From: Breoghania sp963678585
Lineage (GTDB): Bacteria; Pseudomonadota; Alphaproteobacteria; Rhizobiales; Stappiaceae
Length of the DNA: 64,000 bases
Direction: 5' to 3'
Assembly (NCBI GenBank): GCA_963678585.2
Contig: CAXXGA010000001.1
Span: 372,001-436,000 of the forward strand
The position numbers and the translations under genes were made by a program. Below are positions 43,278 to 51,568 of this stretch, piece by piece (position 1 is the stretch's first letter; the number at the start of each line of letters is the position of its first letter). The notes under the pieces were generated by a model. It was not told the origin of the DNA. It did no database searches and saw only the letters and a list, made by a program, of their open reading frames with translations.

Positions 43278-43929
43278 AAGCGACCTGATTCTGAAAGACG
43301 TGCGGATCACCCGTCAGGGGATGCCGCTGATCGCGCTCGATTGCCGGATCGGGCCGGGCGAGGTGGTGACCGTCATGGGGGAGAGCGGGGTCGGGAAATC
43401 GACGCTGCTCAGCTTCATCGCAGGCTTCCTGCCACCCGCCTTTGAGGCGGAAGGCCGGGTGTGGCTCGCCGGGCGCGATATCACCGCCCTGCCCGCCCAT
43501 GCCCGCCGGATCGGGCTGCTGTTTCAGGACGACCTTCTCTTTCCGCATATGTCGGTGATCGAAAACCTGATGTTCGCGGTTCCCCAAGGGGTAAAACGCG
43601 AGGCGCGGCGCGACCTTGCCGGGAAAGCGCTGGCCGATGTCGCGCTCGACGGTCTTGGAACCCGTGACCCGGCGAGCCTTTCCGGAGGGCAGCGGGCGCG
43701 CGTTGCGCTCATGCGGGTGCTGCTGTCGGAGCCGAAGGCGCTGTTGCTGGACGAACCGTTTTCGAAGCTCGACGCCGGGCTTCGCGACCAGATCCGCAGG
43801 CTCGTCTTCGCCAAGGCGCGGGAGCGGAAGTTGCCGGTCCTGCTCGTGACGCACGATGCAAGGGATGCGGAAGCGGCGGGCGGGCCCATCGTCACGCTTC
43901 AGGTTTCGCAGACGAACCTGCCCAAATGA
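43270..43929 (+). CDS. YnjD-like ABC transporter ATP-binding protein
   Basis: 219 residues with one nucleotide-binding domain: Walker A MGESGVGKSTLLSF, Q-loop LLFQDDLLFPHMSV, signature LSGGQRARVALMR, Walker B ALLLDEPFSKLD and H-loop LVTHDARDAEA. It completes the YnjBCD-type importer. The short length matches YnjD. A hairpin that also serves the convergent bfr gene follows. Confidence 0.92.
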   Translation: MGESDLILKDVRITRQGMPLIALDCRIGPGEVVTVMGESGVGKSTLLSFIAGFLPPAFEAEGRVWLAGRDITALPAHARRIGLLFQDDLLFPHMSVIENLMFAVPQGVKREARRDLAGKALADVALDGLGTRDPASLSGGQRARVALMRVLLSEPKALLLDEPFSKLDAGLRDQIRRLVFAKARERKLPVLLVTHDARDAEAAGGPIVTLQVSQTNLPK

Positions 43930-43945
43930 AAACGGGGCCCCAAAT

Positions 43946-43975
43946 GAAAACGGGCGACCGTTCAGGCCGCCCGTT
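43946..43975 (-). terminator. Terminator of the bacterioferritin transcript (possibly bidirectional)
   Basis: AACGGGCG (43949-43956) pairs with CGCCCGTT (43968-43975). On the minus strand it lies 28 bases past the bfr stop and is followed by TTTTCATTT. It is also 20 bases after the ynjD-like stop on the plus strand, so it may serve both convergent units. Confidence 0.65.
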
Positions 43976-44003
43976 CCAGATCGTCTGCCCCTGAGCGCGA
44001 GGC

Positions 44004-44489
44004 TTACTCGGCTTCGTCGGCCGGAACCGCCTGGGTCTGCATGTAGCGCTCCGGACCGATGGCCTCGAGAAGCTCGATCTGGGTCTCCAGATAATCGATG
44101 TGGCCTTCCTCGTCGGCCATCAGCTCCTCGAAGAGCTTCATGGTCACGTAATCGCCCTTCTCGTTGCAGCACTCGCGGGCTTCCTTGTAGAGCGCGCGGG
44201 CGGAATATTCGCCGGCGAGATCGCAATCCAGCACTTCGCGGATGTTCTGGCCGATGCGCAGCGGATCGAGGCTCTGCATGTTCGGATGGCCGCCGAGGAA
44301 AATGATGCGCTGGACCAGCTTGTCGGCGTGCTGCATCTCCTCGATGGATTCCTCACGCTCCTTGCGCGCGAAGCGGGCGAAACCCCAGTCTTCCGTCAGG
44401 CGGTAGTGCAGCCAGTACTGGTTGACCGCCGTCATCTCGTGACGCAGTGCCTTGTTGAGATATTCAATGACTTCCGGTTCGCCCTTCAT
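44004..44489 (-). CDS. bfr: Bacterioferritin
   Basis: 161 residues, standard length. Ferroxidase ligands E18, E51 and H54, and haem ligand M52 (in IEEMQHADK), are at canonical positions, with GEYSARALYKEA and a helix containing EELMADEEGHIDYLETQ supplying the remaining ligands. It stores iron as a 24-mer with haem between subunits. The C-terminus is slightly extended. It is transcribed 66 bases after the ferredoxin gene at 44556-44870, the usual functional pair. Confidence 0.98.
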   Translation of the reverse strand: MKGEPEVIEYLNKALRHEMTAVNQYWLHYRLTEDWGFARFARKEREESIEEMQHADKLVQRIIFLGGHPNMQSLDPLRIGQNIREVLDCDLAGEYSARALYKEARECCNEKGDYVTMKLFEELMADEEGHIDYLETQIELLEAIGPERYMQTQAVPADEAE

Positions 44490-44555
44490 GGCCGAGATTC
44501 CTTCTTGAGAGAGCCCATACGGCTGCAGTGTCTGCGATATGCCCTTTTCAGGATT

Positions 44556-44870
44556 TCACCCCTTCGCGGGGGTCTTTTTCCTTGCAGGGGAACTGATCTC
44601 GGACCTGCCTTCCGGGGTCATCGGCTCTTCTGGGTCGACGTCCCACCAACGCGGCTGGTCCGGCTTCTGATCTCGTAGTTTAGAATTATTATAACTACGA
44701 TGAATGACCTGCACAACCATGGGAAAGCAATTCCCACACTTCGGGCGACAATTGAGCTTTTTGAAACAGCCTCCCGGCGTGACGATGCGACCGGAGGGAT
44801 CGTCACGGATTTCCTCGGCTGCGCGCTCCAGATCCTTATCTGTCAACACATTGCAGGAACATACGATCAT
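44556..44870 (-). CDS. bfd: Bacterioferritin-associated ferredoxin-like [2Fe-2S] protein
   Basis: 104 residues. The cluster ligands are expected at CSC (Cys4, Cys6) and CGNC (Cys45, Cys48), as in the BFD-like fold, and two further Cys (35, 41) are present. E. coli Bfd is 64 residues; this one has a C-terminal extension of about 40 mostly polar residues after VIHRSYNNSK. It should donate electrons to bacterioferritin to release stored iron. It stands first in the bfd-bfr unit. An 8-bp inverted repeat lies inside the gene at 44673-44700. Confidence 0.88.
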   Translation of the reverse strand: MIVCSCNVLTDKDLERAAEEIRDDPSGRIVTPGGCFKKLNCRPKCGNCFPMVVQVIHRSYNNSKLRDQKPDQPRWWDVDPEEPMTPEGRSEISSPARKKTPAKG

Positions 44871-45092
44871 CAGCGAATTACCCGAGGCGCTTTGAGACGT
44901 GGCGAGACCGGACGCGATGCGATAGTGTGGCGCGCCTGTGGGCTCCGTTCGTTGCGGGCTGAATCGACGGACCGAAACGAGCCACGTTCCGGCACGACAC
45001 TTTCAAACATTTGCGAACCGATCAAACCTGTTTGGTTTGGCTGGAATACGCCTTAACCTATGCACCGCGCTACAAGAAACAAGGCCATGCAC

Positions 45093-45854
45093 ATGAGCGA
45101 CCCAGCCAACAGTTCCGAATCCCGCAAAACGGTCGTGCTGACCGGCGCAAGCCGGGGCATCGGACACGCGACGGTCAAACGGTTCTCGGCCGCAGGATGG
45201 CGCGTCATCACCTGTTCCCGCCAGCCCTTCTCCGACAGATGCCCCTGGCCGATGGGGCCGGAGGACCACATTCAGGTCGACCTGTCCGACCCTGACGTGA
45301 TCGAAGGCGCGGTGGCGGAAATCCGCGAACGGCTGGAAGCGGACGACTGCAAGCTGCATGCGCTCATCAACAACGCCGCGATCAGCCCCAAGGACGAGAA
45401 CAAGGGCCGTCTGGATTCGCTCACGACCCCGATGGACCTGTGGCGCACCGTCTTCCAGGTGAATTTCTTCGCGCCCATCATGCTGGCGCGCGGCCTCATT
45501 GCGGAACTGAAGGCGGGCGAAGGCTCGGTCGTCAACGTGACGTCCATCGCCGGGATGCGGGTGCATCCCTTCGCAGGCACCGCCTATGCCACCTCCAAGG
45601 CCGCCCTTGCCTCGCTGACGCGCGAGATGGCTGCCGACTTCGGACCCTACGGCATTCGCGTCAACGCCATCGCACCGGGCGAGATCGACACCTCGATCCT
45701 GTCGCCGGGCACAGAAAAACTAATCGAGCAGATCCCGCTTCGCCGCCTCGGCAGGCCGGAAGAAGTTGCCGACACGATCTTCTTCCTGTGCAACGCGCCA
45801 AGCTCTTATGTGACGGGCGCGGAAATTCACATCAACGGCGGACAGCACGTCTAG
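45093..45854 (+). CDS. Short-chain dehydrogenase/reductase
   Basis: 253 residues from the ATG at 45093 with AAGG eight bases upstream; two earlier ATGs in frame are less likely. Classical SDR motifs: VVLTGASRGIGHATVKRF (NAD(P) binding, TGxxxGIG), INNAAIS (NNA), catalytic Ser in VVNVTSIAG, and YATSK (Tyr and Lys), with PGEIDTSIL and a C-terminal YVTGAEIHINGGQHV. It probably acts on a small alcohol or keto compound; the substrate cannot be told. It is divergent from bfd and stands alone. Confidence 0.88.
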   Translation: MSDPANSSESRKTVVLTGASRGIGHATVKRFSAAGWRVITCSRQPFSDRCPWPMGPEDHIQVDLSDPDVIEGAVAEIRERLEADDCKLHALINNAAISPKDENKGRLDSLTTPMDLWRTVFQVNFFAPIMLARGLIAELKAGEGSVVNVTSIAGMRVHPFAGTAYATSKAALASLTREMAADFGPYGIRVNAIAPGEIDTSILSPGTEKLIEQIPLRRLGRPEEVADTIFFLCNAPSSYVTGAEIHINGGQHV

Positions 45855-46192
45855 ACGATCGGGCCGACGGGGCAAGTTTCGCGCTCTCGCCGAAATCCCC
45901 CATCGCGCTTAATCCATGCGCCGGATACGCCGCCCGCGGAGGCGGCTATTTCGCATATCAATCGATTATATTTTTATTGTGAATGTTAAAATCTATTCTT
46001 CTCGCATACGTATTACCATATACAATCAATATTTCATTTATACATTATGCGCCAGGCCCGTTCGAATATTGTCTACGTAATTGTAAAAAATATCCATTCA
46101 CGTATCTTAATATAACCTTCATTGATTTCGCCAATTAACTCTCGATAGCACCAAACCGGAAAGCGGTTTCGTTGCAATCGGAGTCACGCGCA
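45855..46192. other. AT-rich upstream region of the first chemoreceptor gene
   Basis: 338 bases; from about 45950 to 46140 the base composition falls to clearly AT-rich, unlike the flanking genes. No gene is supported. It probably contains the promoter of the chemoreceptor gene at 46193, whose start codon has GGAG nine bases before it. I could not pick out boxes with confidence. Confidence 0.6.
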
Positions 46193-47908
46193 ATGAAATT
46201 CAACTTGAGTCGTCTTGGTCTTGTCGGTCGCATGACAATGACCTCTACTCTCCTCCTGACCGCCGCGCTGGCGATCGTTGCCACCGTTATCTATTTCACG
46301 ATCGCAGCTCAGGTCGCGGATGAAGCCGAGACCCGACAGTATACATCGCTTCGATCAGCAGCCACGCTGTTTGCACGCGACGTCCCCGGCGCGAAAGTGA
46401 CCTGGAGCGCGGACGGCAACGTGCAGCGCATCACGGTCGATCAGCCGCTTTCCTTCGACAACCACGACATGATCGACGCCGTCGGCCGCATGACCGGCGA
46501 GACGGCGACCGTGTTTGCGTGGGATGCCGACAGCCGCGATTTCTGGCGCCGGACGACCAATATCGTCAAACCCGACGGCAAACGCGCCGTCGGCACGCCG
46601 CTCGGCCAGAACGGCGCCGTCTATCCCGTAGTCATGAAGGGCCAGACCTTCCGCGGCGAGGCAACCATTCTCGGCCAGCCCTACTACACCATCTATCAGC
46701 CGATCTTCTCCGCAAGCGGAGAGCCGGCGGGCATTCTTTATGCGGGTGTACGCAAGGCGCAGATCGTGGCGATCATCAACAAGACACTGTCGTCTCTCGC
46801 CATCGCCTTCGCGGCGATCCTCGTCGTCGCCGTCGGCGCAACCATCTGGCAGACCCGCAAGATGCTGCGTCCGCTGACCGTGTTGACCGGCACCACCCGG
46901 CGCATTGCGGAAGACGATCTTCAAACCGAGGTTCTCTACGCCGACCGGACCGACGAAATCGGCGAAATGGCCAAGGCTGTGGAAACGCTCAAACAGCGCA
47001 ACCAGGAACGCCACGACCTTGCCGATGCGCAAGCCGCCGAGCGTGCCGCCCGCGAAGAGCGCGTACGCAAGACGGAAAGCCGGATCGTCAGCTTCCGCGA
47101 CACCGTACAGACGCTGATCCAGTCGGTGGAAGACACCGCCAACGGCCTTGAGACGACGGCCCGCGCGCTGACCGGCATTGCCGGTGAAAGCGCCAGCCGC
47201 GCCAACGAGACCGCCACCGCCAGTGAAGAAGCCACCGGCAACGTTGAGACGGTCGCATCGGCCGCCGAAGAACTGGCCGCTTCGATCACCGAGATCTCCC
47301 GTCAGGTGAGCCATACGACGGAAATCGTCTCGCAGGCGACCGAAGGGGCCGCCTCCACCAACGCGAAGGTCTCCTCGCTGGCCGCAGCCGCCAACAAGAT
47401 CGGCGAGGTCATCGGTCTCATTCAGGACATTGCCGAGCAAACCAACCTGCTGGCGTTGAACGCCACCATAGAGGCAGCACGCGCGGGCGAAGCGGGCAAG
47501 GGTTTTGCGGTCGTGGCCGCGGAAGTGAAGGAACTGGCGACCCAGACCTCCAAGGCGACGGAGGAAATCTCCTCCCAGATCACCGCCATTCAGGGTTCCA
47601 CCGCGGAGGCTGCGGAGGCCATCAAGGAAATCACCCAGACGATGGACGACGTGAACAGCTACACCGCCGCCATCGCCGCAGCCGTGGAAGAACAGGGCGC
47701 CGCAACGACAGAGATTTCCCGCAATGTCCAGCAGGCCGCCCACGGCACCGTCGCGGTGACGGGCAACATGGCGACGCTGTCGGAATCTGTGGCGCACACC
47801 AACCAGTCCGCCGAAACCGTTCTGGAAGCGTCCTCGGAAGTGTCGAACAAGACCGAGCAGCTTCGCCACGAGATCGACAGCTTCCTGACCGAGGTGAATG
47901 CCGCCTGA
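46193..47908 (+). CDS. Methyl-accepting chemotaxis protein with Cache-type sensor
   Basis: 571 residues from the ATG at 46193. TM1 at about 15-40 (MTMTSTLLLTAALAIVATVIYF) leads to a periplasmic domain of about 150 residues resembling Cache3/Cache2 fusions (GETATVFAWDADS, GQPYYTIYQPIF, GILYAGVRK). TM2 is at about 195-215, then a HAMP segment (TDEIGEMAKAVETLKQR) and the signalling domain with the invariant hairpin IGLIQDIAEQTNLLALNATIEAARAGEAGKGFAVVA. It senses a small periplasmic ligand and signals to CheA/CheW encoded elsewhere. No C-terminal CheR-binding pentapeptide is present. Confidence 0.95.
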   Translation: MKFNLSRLGLVGRMTMTSTLLLTAALAIVATVIYFTIAAQVADEAETRQYTSLRSAATLFARDVPGAKVTWSADGNVQRITVDQPLSFDNHDMIDAVGRMTGETATVFAWDADSRDFWRRTTNIVKPDGKRAVGTPLGQNGAVYPVVMKGQTFRGEATILGQPYYTIYQPIFSASGEPAGILYAGVRKAQIVAIINKTLSSLAIAFAAILVVAVGATIWQTRKMLRPLTVLTGTTRRIAEDDLQTEVLYADRTDEIGEMAKAVETLKQRNQERHDLADAQAAERAAREERVRKTESRIVSFRDTVQTLIQSVEDTANGLETTARALTGIAGESASRANETATASEEATGNVETVASAAEELAASITEISRQVSHTTEIVSQATEGAASTNAKVSSLAAAANKIGEVIGLIQDIAEQTNLLALNATIEAARAGEAGKGFAVVAAEVKELATQTSKATEEISSQITAIQGSTAEAAEAIKEITQTMDDVNSYTAAIAAAVEEQGAATTEISRNVQQAAHGTVAVTGNMATLSESVAHTNQSAETVLEASSEVSNKTEQLRHEIDSFLTEVNAA

Positions 47909-47949
47909 CACGGCGCGACCCTCCGCCCTTGAAAGGGCAGAATATGCAG

Positions 47950-47977
47950 GCGGCCGGGCTGGAAACAGCCCGGCCGC
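47950..47977 (+). terminator. Hairpin with GAAA tetraloop after the first chemoreceptor gene
   Basis: GCGGCCGGGCTG (47950-47961) pairs perfectly with CAGCCCGGCCGC (47966-47977) around GAAA, a very stable tetraloop. It lies 42 bases past the stop. No T tract follows, so termination may need Rho, or the hairpin may protect the mRNA 3' end. Confidence 0.55.
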
Positions 47978-48123
47978 AGGCGTTTGGCCGGGGCGATTCG
48001 CATCGAAAAATGCGGCGGATGGCCGGATATTGATAATTAATGCAAGGGTATGGCTGCGATTTACGCATTATTTCTATTTTAAAGACACCCTTCCGCAACG
48101 TTACAAAACATAAGTGGGCGGAA

Positions 48124-50568
48124 ATGGCGACCAAGACCGGTTTTATTCTTAACATGCCAATCGGCGCCAAGATCAGCGGCGGTTTTGCACTTGTGCTTGT
48201 ACTCTCCATGGCTATCGGCCTGAGCGGCGTACTGGCGATCATGTCTCTCAACAGCCGGATGGAGCTGGCAGCGATCTCCACGGACGTGGTGAACCGGCTC
48301 CAGAGCGTGTCGGCGGCGCGCGAGGCCTATCTTCAGGACCCGCGTGCCGAGCTTCAGGGCACGGTACAAGAGGCGACCGCTAACCTGCAGGAGCGCCTTG
48401 AGGGGATGGCGCAGGATGCGGGCGACGGCGAAGGCGCGGGGCGCATTCAGGACGCGCTTCGTTCGGTTTCCGCCCTGACGGTCGATTTCGGCAAGCTCAG
48501 CGGATTGATCGGGGAAAGCCGGGCCGCGCTCGAACGGTTCATGACGGGGGCGCAGGAACTGGATACGACGGCCACGGAATTTCGCCGGTCCATCCAGCAG
48601 GTGCGCGACGACACCAAGAAGGAGCTTGCGCACAATCAGGCGGAACTGCAGCGCGTCGATGCGATTGCGCGGCTTTCATCCGAATCCATCGAGAAGCTTC
48701 TCCTGATCCAGAACTATTTCGCCGGGTCCGCTTCCGGCAACGCCACCAAGCTGGCGCTCAGCGCTTCCGAACCGCTGGAGCCGCTTGCGGCCAAACTCGC
48801 AAGCGCGGGCGAAGGCGGGCCGCAGGCAGCGCAAACGCAAGCGCTCGCCGATGCGCTCGTCGCCTATCGCGAGAACATCGTGAAGCTGTCTGAGACCACC
48901 GATTTCGCGACGCTCTACGGTCTTGAGGTGAGCGTACGCGAATCGGGCGAGACCGCGCTCGAGAGCGCCAACGGCCTGCGCAAGCTGGTCTACGATCTGG
49001 TCGATAACGGCCGCCGCCGGTTCGAGGAGTTCGCGGCGAAGGACGAGCAGTTCACCCGGCTGTCGCAGTCTTCCGCCCTCATTCTCACGCAGGCCCTGAA
49101 GGGGGAGGCGAAGTTTCACGCCTTTGTCAGCGACCGCAAGGACATGGCGGGGAAAGAGGCGCTGGCGGCGCTGGCCTCGCTCAAGGCGGCGAATGACGCC
49201 ATGGCGCAGGAGATTTCGAGCCTCCCGTCGGACGATCCCAAATCGGGCGAATTGCAGTCCATGCTGAGCGGGCTTGAGACGAAGGTCAGCGAGATGCGGG
49301 ACGTGTTCGACCGGCTCGCCTCGCTGCGCGTCGCCATGGCGGAACAGAGCGCCTCGCTCGACGGTCTCTCGCAGGAAATGCGCACCGCGATCGCCGACAT
49401 GGCGAGCCGCGAAAGCCAGATTGCCAAGGATGCGGGCACCAGCGCGCTGTGGCAGATCGCGATCACCCTCGCCTTCGCCATTGTCGCGGCAAGCGGCATC
49501 GCCTTCGTGCTGTCGCGCGCCATTGCGCGGCCCACCCGCACCCTCACCGAAACGATGGAACAGCTTGCCAACGGCAATACCGACGTGACCATCGAGGGCG
49601 CGGAGCGTCAGGACGAGATCGGGGGCATGAGCCGGGCGGTTCAGGTCTTCCGCGACAACGCGGTGGAACGGCGGAGGCTGCAAGCGGCCAAACAGGCGGA
49701 GGATCAGGCGGAAACCGCACGACGCCAGAAGGTGGAGGGTCTCATCTCCGGCTTCCGCGCCGAGGTTCAGAACCTGCTGCAGTCTGTCTCCGACAGCATC
49801 GGCACCATGTCGTCGACCGCGGGCGATCTTTCCGAGGTCGCGGTCAACGCTTCCCAGCGCACGGCCCATGCGGCCAATGCGGCAAGCGGCGCGTCCCAGA
49901 ACGTGGAAACCGTGGCGAGCGCGGCTGAAGAACTCGCCGCCTCCATCAAGGAGATCGACCGGCAGATTTCCAAGACGACGGAAATCGTCGGCAAGGCCAC
50001 CACGGGCACACAGGAGACCAATGCCAAGGTCGCCTCGCTCGCCCAGTCGGCCAACAAGATCGGGGAGGTCATCGGCCTCATTCAGGACATTGCCGAGCAG
50101 ACCAACCTCCTTGCTCTCAACGCCACCATCGAGGCGGCGCGCGCTGGCGAGGCAGGCAAGGGCTTCGCGGTCGTTGCGGCAGAAGTGAAGGAACTGGCGA
50201 CCCAGACGTCCAAGGCGACTGAGGAGATCTCCACCCAGATCTCCGGCATTCAGGATTCCACCGGCGAGGCGGTGGTTGCGATCCAGAAGATCGCGGAGAT
50301 CATGGACGAGGTGAACAATTACACTTCCACCATCGCCGCTGCCGTGCAGCAGCAAGGCGCTGCGACCAACGAGATCAGCCGCTCGGTCATGGATGCGACC
50401 CGCGACACCAGCGCGATGAGCGAGGAGATGGTGAGCCTGACGGGGGCCGTCGAGCACACCTCGCAGTCCGCCCAGTCGGTGCGCGATTCCAGCGCCGACG
50501 TTTCGGACAAGACCGGCCACCTGCGCAGGCAGATCGACACCTTCCTCGCAGACGTCACGGCGGCCTGA
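48124..50568 (+). CDS. Large methyl-accepting chemotaxis protein
   Basis: 814 residues from the ATG at 48124 (MATKTGFILNMPIGAKISGG). TM1 lies at about 17-40, followed by an unusually long extracytoplasmic region (about 400 residues) that is helical and Ala/Glu/Leu-rich, suggesting a helical-bundle sensor. TM2 is at about 443-465 (WQIAITLAFAIVAASGIAFVL), then HAMP (RQDEIGGMSRAVQVFRD) and a signalling domain with IGLIQDIAEQTNLLALNATIEAAR. The signalling half is very similar to that of the preceding receptor, while the sensor half is unrelated. Terminated by the hairpin at 50596-50625. Confidence 0.95.
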   Translation: MATKTGFILNMPIGAKISGGFALVLVLSMAIGLSGVLAIMSLNSRMELAAISTDVVNRLQSVSAAREAYLQDPRAELQGTVQEATANLQERLEGMAQDAGDGEGAGRIQDALRSVSALTVDFGKLSGLIGESRAALERFMTGAQELDTTATEFRRSIQQVRDDTKKELAHNQAELQRVDAIARLSSESIEKLLLIQNYFAGSASGNATKLALSASEPLEPLAAKLASAGEGGPQAAQTQALADALVAYRENIVKLSETTDFATLYGLEVSVRESGETALESANGLRKLVYDLVDNGRRRFEEFAAKDEQFTRLSQSSALILTQALKGEAKFHAFVSDRKDMAGKEALAALASLKAANDAMAQEISSLPSDDPKSGELQSMLSGLETKVSEMRDVFDRLASLRVAMAEQSASLDGLSQEMRTAIADMASRESQIAKDAGTSALWQIAITLAFAIVAASGIAFVLSRAIARPTRTLTETMEQLANGNTDVTIEGAERQDEIGGMSRAVQVFRDNAVERRRLQAAKQAEDQAETARRQKVEGLISGFRAEVQNLLQSVSDSIGTMSSTAGDLSEVAVNASQRTAHAANAASGASQNVETVASAAEELAASIKEIDRQISKTTEIVGKATTGTQETNAKVASLAQSANKIGEVIGLIQDIAEQTNLLALNATIEAARAGEAGKGFAVVAAEVKELATQTSKATEEISTQISGIQDSTGEAVVAIQKIAEIMDEVNNYTSTIAAAVQQQGAATNEISRSVMDATRDTSAMSEEMVSLTGAVEHTSQSAQSVRDSSADVSDKTGHLRRQIDTFLADVTAA

Positions 50569-50595
50569 TCGGTCGGCGACCAAAAACAGGACACG

Positions 50596-50625
50596 AAAAA
50601 GGGCGGGATCACTCCCGCCCTTTTT
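50596..50625. terminator. Bidirectional terminator between the chemoreceptor and cox genes
   Basis: AAAAAGGGCGGGA (50596-50608) pairs with TCCCGCCCTTTTT (50613-50625) with a 4-base loop. T runs are present on both strands, so it can end the chemoreceptor transcript on the plus strand and the coxG-S-L-M transcript on the minus strand, whose last stop is at 50668. Confidence 0.92.
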
Positions 50626-50667
50626 CTTTTGTCTGTAGCCCGGTCTTTTGACCGGAGCCCGGCCCGA

Positions 50668-51465
50668 TCAGGCGTCGGCGACCGCGCGCTTGGCCATGAC
50701 GGTCACGAGATTGGCGCGATAGTCGGGCGAGCCGTGGATATCACCCAGAAGGCCGCCCGCATCGACCGTGACGCCCGCCACCGCTTCCGGGGACCAGTTG
50801 GCGGCAAGCGCCGCTTCCATTTCCGGCACGCGGAAGACGCCGTCGGCGCCCGCCCCCGTCACCGCGACGCGGACCGAGCCGTCGGCGAGTTTTGCCGTGA
50901 ACACACCGGCCATCGCATAGCGCGAGGCGGGGTTGGGGAACTTGGCGTAGGACGATTTCTGCGGCACCGGCACGCGCACGGCGGTGACGATCTCGTCTTC
51001 TTCCAGAGCGGTCTCGAAGAGGCCGGTGAAGAAGTCGTCGGCGGAAAGCTCCCGCTTGCTGGTGACGATGGTAGCGCCCAGCGCCAGCATGCCGGCGGGG
51101 TAGTCGGCGGCCGGATCGTTGTTGGCGATCGACCCGCCGATGGTGCCGCGATGGCGCACATGCGGATCGCCGATCTTGCCGGCGAGCGCCGCAAGGCCCG
51201 GAATGTCGGCCTTGAGCCCGGCGTCGCCCGCCACGTCGGCATGGCAGGTGCCCGCCCCGATCGTGTAGGCGTCGCCCGACTTGGTGATGCCCTTCATATC
51301 CTCGATACGCGAGACATCGATGAGATCGGTGGGGGCTGCAAGGCGCTGCTTCATGGTCGGAAGAAGCGTCTGGCCGCCCGCCAGAACCTTCGCCTCGTCA
51401 TTGCCCGCAAGAAGGCCCGCGGCCTCCTGAACGCTGGTGGCGCGGTGATAATTGGTTGCGTACAT
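50668..51465 (-). CDS. coxM: Molybdenum hydroxylase (Cox-type), FAD-binding medium subunit
   Basis: 265 residues from the ATG at 51465, with AAGGGA upstream. The FAD motifs VLAGGQTLLPTMKQRL and the TIGGSIANNDPAADYP loop are characteristic of CoxM/CutM-type subunits, followed by a C-terminal domain with YRANLVTVMAKRAV. It passes electrons from the iron-sulfur subunit to acceptors. It is the last gene of the coxG-S-L-M order. Because the large subunit is form II, the natural substrate may not be CO. Confidence 0.93.
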   Translation of the reverse strand: MYATNYHRATSVQEAAGLLAGNDEAKVLAGGQTLLPTMKQRLAAPTDLIDVSRIEDMKGITKSGDAYTIGAGTCHADVAGDAGLKADIPGLAALAGKIGDPHVRHRGTIGGSIANNDPAADYPAGMLALGATIVTSKRELSADDFFTGLFETALEEDEIVTAVRVPVPQKSSYAKFPNPASRYAMAGVFTAKLADGSVRVAVTGAGADGVFRVPEMEAALAANWSPEAVAGVTVDAGGLLGDIHGSPDYRANLVTVMAKRAVADA

Positions 51466-51568
51466 ATCAATCCCTTCCCGTTTCGGCCCCGCCATTCGCG
51501 TGGCCGGGAAAATCATCGAAGCCGCGGCCCGGGCCTTGTCCGGCGGGCCGCGGCAAACCGTTGAGCGC

